Part shown: positions 59,343-64,000 of the stretch, in pieces
How positions within the stretch are numbered: the first letter of the stretch is position 1
Layout: the number at the start of each line of letters is the position of its first letter
NCBI GenBank assembly: GCA_025677815.1
Contig: JAIXMP010000019.1
Span: forward strand, 434,001-498,000
Length of the DNA stretch: 64,000 bases
Source: Phascolomyces articulosus
Lineage: Eukaryota > Mucoromycota > Mucoromycetes > Mucorales > Lichtheimiaceae
Direction of reading: 5' to 3'
Position numbers and translations under genes: made by a program
Notes under the pieces: generated by a model
What the model saw: the letters and a program-made list of their open reading frames with translations, nothing else
The model's database searches: none
Told to the model about the DNA's origin: nothing

Positions 59343-62127
59343 CAAAAAAAAAAGTTGTAGCTAGTCGTGATTAATGTGTAAAAGTTAAAAAAAAATTATA
59401 CGTATATATTTATATTATTGAATTTTTGTATATTTGATAAGGTTAATAATAGTAATAGTAATAGTAATAATTAGGATATAAATACGATTATAATTTCACG
59501 GTAATAAAAATAAGTTAGCACCATTCATTTATTAATATCATACTGCGTTTTTGTTTATTAAACAGTAGTGGTTTATTTAGTATTGATCCGTGCGCATGCG
59601 TACCAGAAGAATCTAGAGTTTTGCTCGGGCCGCAAATTTTGCTAGAAACATGAACAAATGGTTATTTGTCAGTTTTGTTATTTTATTGGTGCATTCTGTT
59701 TGTCACATTATTATTATAATAAAAAAAATACTGTTCTCATTATACACTATTACTAAATAATATACTTCAACCTATATAATTTTTAATATTGTACCTATAA
59801 AAATAAAGCCGTCGATCACCACCAAATATTAAGGTTATGATGCTAATACATGTCATAACTCGTACTTGAGTGAGCCATATACCATTAATTATTACAATGA
59901 ATCTGTTTAACAAAAAAAAAGGTAATCACTCTTTCATTTCTGTAGTAAGAATGATGTTTTGGACTAAGCCTTCTTTCCTTATTCATTATCTCATAAAAAA
60001 ATCATAATAACGGCAGTCTTCACTATTCTTCATTATGAACAGTACACGTGATGCTTAGTATGTTTTTCTCTCTTCCTTCAGTCTCAGTTGTTGTTACCTA
60101 ATACAACTAATAGTATAACTAATAACTAATTAAGGAATTCATTGATATATAAGTATACCAAAAAGTTGGTGTGTTTTTCAGGGTTAAATGTATATTTTTT
60201 GCATATGTTCTTACATTGTAAAGGAAATGGCGCCGGATAATGGTAATATGACTCACGATTTTCCGATTTTGTTACTTTTTCATGACCTTTAACAGACAAC
60301 TGTATGTTGCTCAGGCCATTACGGCAAAAATTATATTTCTAAAGCGCCAAGTGTTGTGCAGTGGGTGGCACTGATGTGGCACCAGTCTCGCTTCATATGA
60401 CGAAGCAACAGTGCTTTGGTTAGGCCGCTCAAAATCCGTTGTTCTTATGAAAATCTCTAAAAAAGATCTAACACTATAATACCATGGATAAAAAAAAGCT
60501 ATTACATTTTTAACTTTAGGCAACAATGCAACATTTTTTGTAACACACAATGACAGGTATGTACTAGAAAAATGGAGTTTTTTTCCTCTCCAAATATATA
60601 CAATAAACCTATATCATCGATTTGTAAATCGTCGAGTGGTAGGATCTACATAGTGGTACGAAGCAAAAAACACGACGATTCCATTCAAATATACTTTGCA
60701 GTATAAATATCGATATTGTAAGGAGGCAAAATCATAAAAAAAAACTTTGTAAACAGTCTTCTGTTTTAAATCGAGACATGAGTATTATATAAATTCATAG
60801 ATGAAACACTATTTAACCAATAATCACGAGACATGAAAAATTTCAAGTATGAGTCCGGACAAAAAAGAAACAGCTTTTTTTCCCTATAAACTAATAAATA
60901 GTAATACGTATAAATATATGTCAACGTACTTTATATATATAATTATGTTTGGAAATAAAAGTCGTATCATCATTTTATTTATTGTTTTTCATAATTTGAA
61001 AGGTTGGTCAATAAAAAAAACAGGTAATCAAGTGGTAGTTGTCCCTGAAAATGACAATCTATTCGAGTAACATATTTTTTTGGGATTCGATTTAATTTAA
61101 ACATGTATGGTAAAATAGTGTGTTCATGACTTGGATCATAGAAAAAAAAAATAAACAACACAGTGCGGGATTACTCTTTCGGGTGCAATTTATATTATTG
61201 AGAAGATCATATACGTATGTTTTAGCTGCATCCTTTGTTTTTAAAGTAAATTGTAATAGCTTATAATAATAAATAAACATTTTGATCTGCAAATCTATAC
61301 TAAAATAATTAGCATGAAACCCGCAGTTATGGTTTTTTTTAAAGTGAGTGATGGATAATTTATATTTATGTACTACAAGATCGGGAAAGTTAGACATAAA
61401 TAATACCGAGCCGACACGGTACGCAATTTATAAGCATCATTTCGCGTCACCAGCCTATTATTATTCCTACTATGTTTAAAGGAATGACTTTTGCATTATT
61501 CACATGATTATTTTTCTTTTCTATTCCTGTTATATAATACAGAGGATAAATACTTAAAACACGATAATACACCACCCCCCCACATCAGTAGTTTATTTAT
61601 TATACAGCTACTCTAAATAATCAGCGGCGCTAAAGAAATAATCAAAATAGTTATGGTGTTATCGATCTCGTGCTTACTCCTCTATCTTACTGTTCTATTG
61701 TTGTGCCGTTAAGAGTGAGTGGCAAGCATTAGTAGATATTATCTCCCTATGTTGTACGTAAATAATTCTTAGCTATACGTGTGATTCACTTTTACAGTAG
61801 TAAATAATAACAATAATACACAACAAAGAAGAAGAAGAAACATGACGACTCTTTAATAGGAAATTATAATGAAGGAGAGAGAGAGAGAGCGCGCGCGCGT
61901 TAAGCAACGGAAATGGGGCCACTGTTAGTACGTATTTAGTAATATGACAGGTTCTGACAATGTATAAATTTGCAAAGATGCACCACGCTGAAGCTTTCTT
62001 TCTAATTAATTTCTTCATTTGTTTAAATCCAAATTTCAACAATTTGATACAACGCATCTTTCTTTAACATTTTACAACAACAATTTGATCCAACCTAAAT
62101 CAAAACCATAATTTCAACATTATTCCA
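59343..62127. other. 2.8 kb gene-free region
   Basis: AT-rich. A near-palindromic TGCGCATGCGTA lies at about 59592-59603. A less AT-rich patch at 60300-60480 has short open stretches on both strands that could be a decayed gene. A GA/GC alternating tract lies at 61875-61899. The last few hundred bases are the promoter side of the zinc-finger gene. Confidence 0.45.
61875..61899. repeat. (GA)n followed by (GC)n alternating tract
   Basis: Fifteen bases of GA repeat run directly into eleven bases of alternating G/C, about 230 bp before the zinc-finger gene ATG. The GC part has Z-DNA-forming potential. Confidence 0.8.
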
Positions 62128-64000
62128 ATGAGTTATTCTTCTATTTTATCCAACATGACTTTACAACAATCTACGGGAGTCGTGGTACCAGCAAATAATA
62201 ATAATGGTAGTGGTAGTGGTAGTGGTAGTGGTACCCTGAATGGCAACGACATGACAAGGATGAACCATGGTCATTTATTGTCGTCTGTTGAAAATAACAA
62301 AAATAATAGCATCCATCGAAGAAATGTTGATTATTGTGCTCCCTCTTCTTCTTTAATAACGACAACTGTGGCTTCTGGTTCTTTTTCTTTACCTGTTGCT
62401 AATGATTATTTCCAGCAACAACAAGAGCAATATAATAAGATGGCGACACTATCATGCTCAGCACAACAACAACAACAACAAATCAATAATAAAGATGATC
62501 ACCAGGTCTCACAATTGCCTATTCCTATTCCTCCTTCTCACTGTCACCACGGAACAAGTATTAATTGTTATCCATATAATAATAATAATTGTAACAACAG
62601 TCGTTATAACAACAACATTGAAATTCCTTCTCATCCAACATGTATTAATATGCAACCCAATTTCTCTTCTCTCTTCGCATCTATTGATGTGAACCAAACA
62701 GAATTCGATCATCTCGATTCATCATCTGGCATGGTGGTTCCTCCTGGTCAAGGCTTTGATATTACTACGACAGATGAGCAAGAAATAATAGTATCTCCTT
62801 CCTTGATGTCGACCCCTAATAGTTCATTGACACCGTCCAATCATAATAATGCAGAAAATACTGGTTATTATTATCTTCATCATCAACAACAGCAGCAACA
62901 AGTAACAGAAAATATGTATTCAGATCTGACACCTGTTGATTCATTACCCTGTTGTTCAGTATGTATTTTTTCAATTTCTCACAGAATGTATTGTTTTAAC
63001 TAAAGATCAACAATAATAATAATTCAAATACTATAATATTTCGTGCTTTGTTGTATTCCTTACAGAATACACTATCAACGGACAATGATATACATCACGA
63101 TGAAAATTATCCGCAACAACAACACCAAATGTCACCAATGTCCAAATGGTTAGAAACTTGTTGCTTTGATTCAACTTTTACTGAATCAGCAACACCTTCG
63201 ACACCAGCGTCATACCAGTCTTTTTCCCCTTATTTTCCTAATGATGAGCATTATCATATACAATGTGATCAAAATTATTACGATCATGGGACCTGTAACA
63301 AAAAAATGTCAACAACAACCGAATCTATTATCGCGGAAAATTCAACGTCGTCACCAGCAGTATTGGGACCCGACAATAATACTGACACTAATGATATTAA
63401 CATAATAACTACACCATTGCATGGCCAACAACAACAGTCGTCTTATCCTAGCTCTTCTTCGAACAACAATGCTAATTATTTTAGCAATTGCTTTACTGCA
63501 TTCAAGGATCAAATGAGTAATCTTTTATTTTATTCACTAACTCCTGAGAATAATGATGATCATTCTCAACAAACAATTGCGCAGCCATCATCATCACCAT
63601 CACAGGTTGAATCAAAACTAACAAGAAGCAATGATAGAAGTAATAGACATAGAACAAATGGAAGAAAAGAACTATCCACTCTACGCCCGAAGCCTAGCAG
63701 GCCAAGTACCACTACGACTGCTACACGACAGCGCGGAATAACCGACAAAAGTGAAAATATCAATATTGCATTACCTTCATCCTTCCTATCGACACGACGG
63801 AAACGAATCGATAAGCAAAAACCAATGGCTAATAAAAATAATAAAAACTATAAGCGAAAGAAGGAGAATAACGGTAATAATAACCGCAAAGATGACAACA
63901 ACAATAGAAACAGCAGTACCCCTTGTAGTCATTGCGGGAAAACGTTTTCGAGAGAACAAGATCGTAAAAGACACGAAAATTCTGTTCATACCAATAAAAG
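62128..64000 (+). CDS. C2H2 zinc-finger transcription factor, truncated by the window end
   Basis: Exon 1 is 62128-62958 and exon 2 runs from 63066 past the window end (donor gtatgt, acceptor ttccttacag). At least 588 aa are encoded so far. Nearly all of it is disordered, with Asn, Gln, Ser and His runs and a (SG)n stretch near residue 29. A basic region (TRRKRIDKQK, NYKRKKENN) precedes a classical zinc finger CSHCGKTFSREQDRKRHENSVH (C-x2-C-x12-H-x4-H), at about 63925-63990. More fingers may follow outside the window. The layout suggests a sequence-specific regulator with an intrinsically disordered activation region; the targets are unknown. Confidence 0.85.

Noticed and set aside
60311..60550. 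79-codon minus-strand ORF
   Set aside because: Not called as a gene: no ATG context, family or splice support; listed only as a possible relic.

Overview
The window is fungal nuclear DNA. It is AT-rich, with long A/T homopolymers, and most genes carry several short GT-AG introns of about 50 to 180 nt. Orthologues of CK2 beta, PP2A-C, a SWI/SNF ATPase, squalene epoxidase, Vps36, Dom34/Pelota and uL1 are all present. The intron density, base composition and Gln/Asn-rich trinucleotide tracts suggest an early-diverging fungus, probably Mucoromycota/Mucorales; that placement is my inference. I see no viral, CRISPR, rRNA or tRNA features.

Layout. 0.3-2.2 kb: an intronless HET-domain gene split by a one-base frame change exactly at a canonical A-AAA-AAC slippery heptamer. 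2.4-7.8 kb: CK2 regulatory subunit, a Hal4/Sat4-like kinase and ribosomal protein uL1. 7.8-10.2 kb: no gene. 10.2-13.1 kb: a DUF3176-like membrane glycoprotein and a small predicted mitochondrial protein. 13.8-22.3 kb: PP2A catalytic subunit and a SNF2/STH1-type remodeller, transcribed divergently from a 1.1 kb spacer that holds a duplicated palindromic element. 22.6-27.1 kb: an LYR/DUF1763-like protein, a GRAMD4-like membrane protein and a disordered protein. 27.1-32.1 kb: a 5 kb gene-poor stretch. 32.1-35.9 kb: a small secreted protein built by exon duplication, and squalene epoxidase (ERG1). 38.5-44.7 kb: an AAAP amino-acid transporter, a short fragment resembling the start of NDUFAF2, and VPS36 of ESCRT-II. 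45.0-50.0 kb: an unrecognised protein of about 1,550 residues with three diverged copies of an unknown module. 50.7-54.0 kb: Pelota/Dom34 and a Ser/Thr-rich protein with a folded C-terminus. 54-62 kb: an 8 kb gene-poor block holding a second, intact HET-domain gene. 62.1-64.0 kb: the start of a C2H2 transcription factor that runs off the window.

Most genes are conserved housekeeping functions (phosphorylation, chromatin, translation and ribosome rescue, sterol synthesis, endosomal sorting) with no operon-like logic. The unusual content is accessory: the two intronless HET paralogues (self/non-self-type domains) at either end, the triplicated-module protein with its set of phase-2 mini-exons, and the exon-duplicated secreted protein. 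All exon boundaries were read by eye from splice signals, frame continuity and family similarity. None is supported by transcript data.
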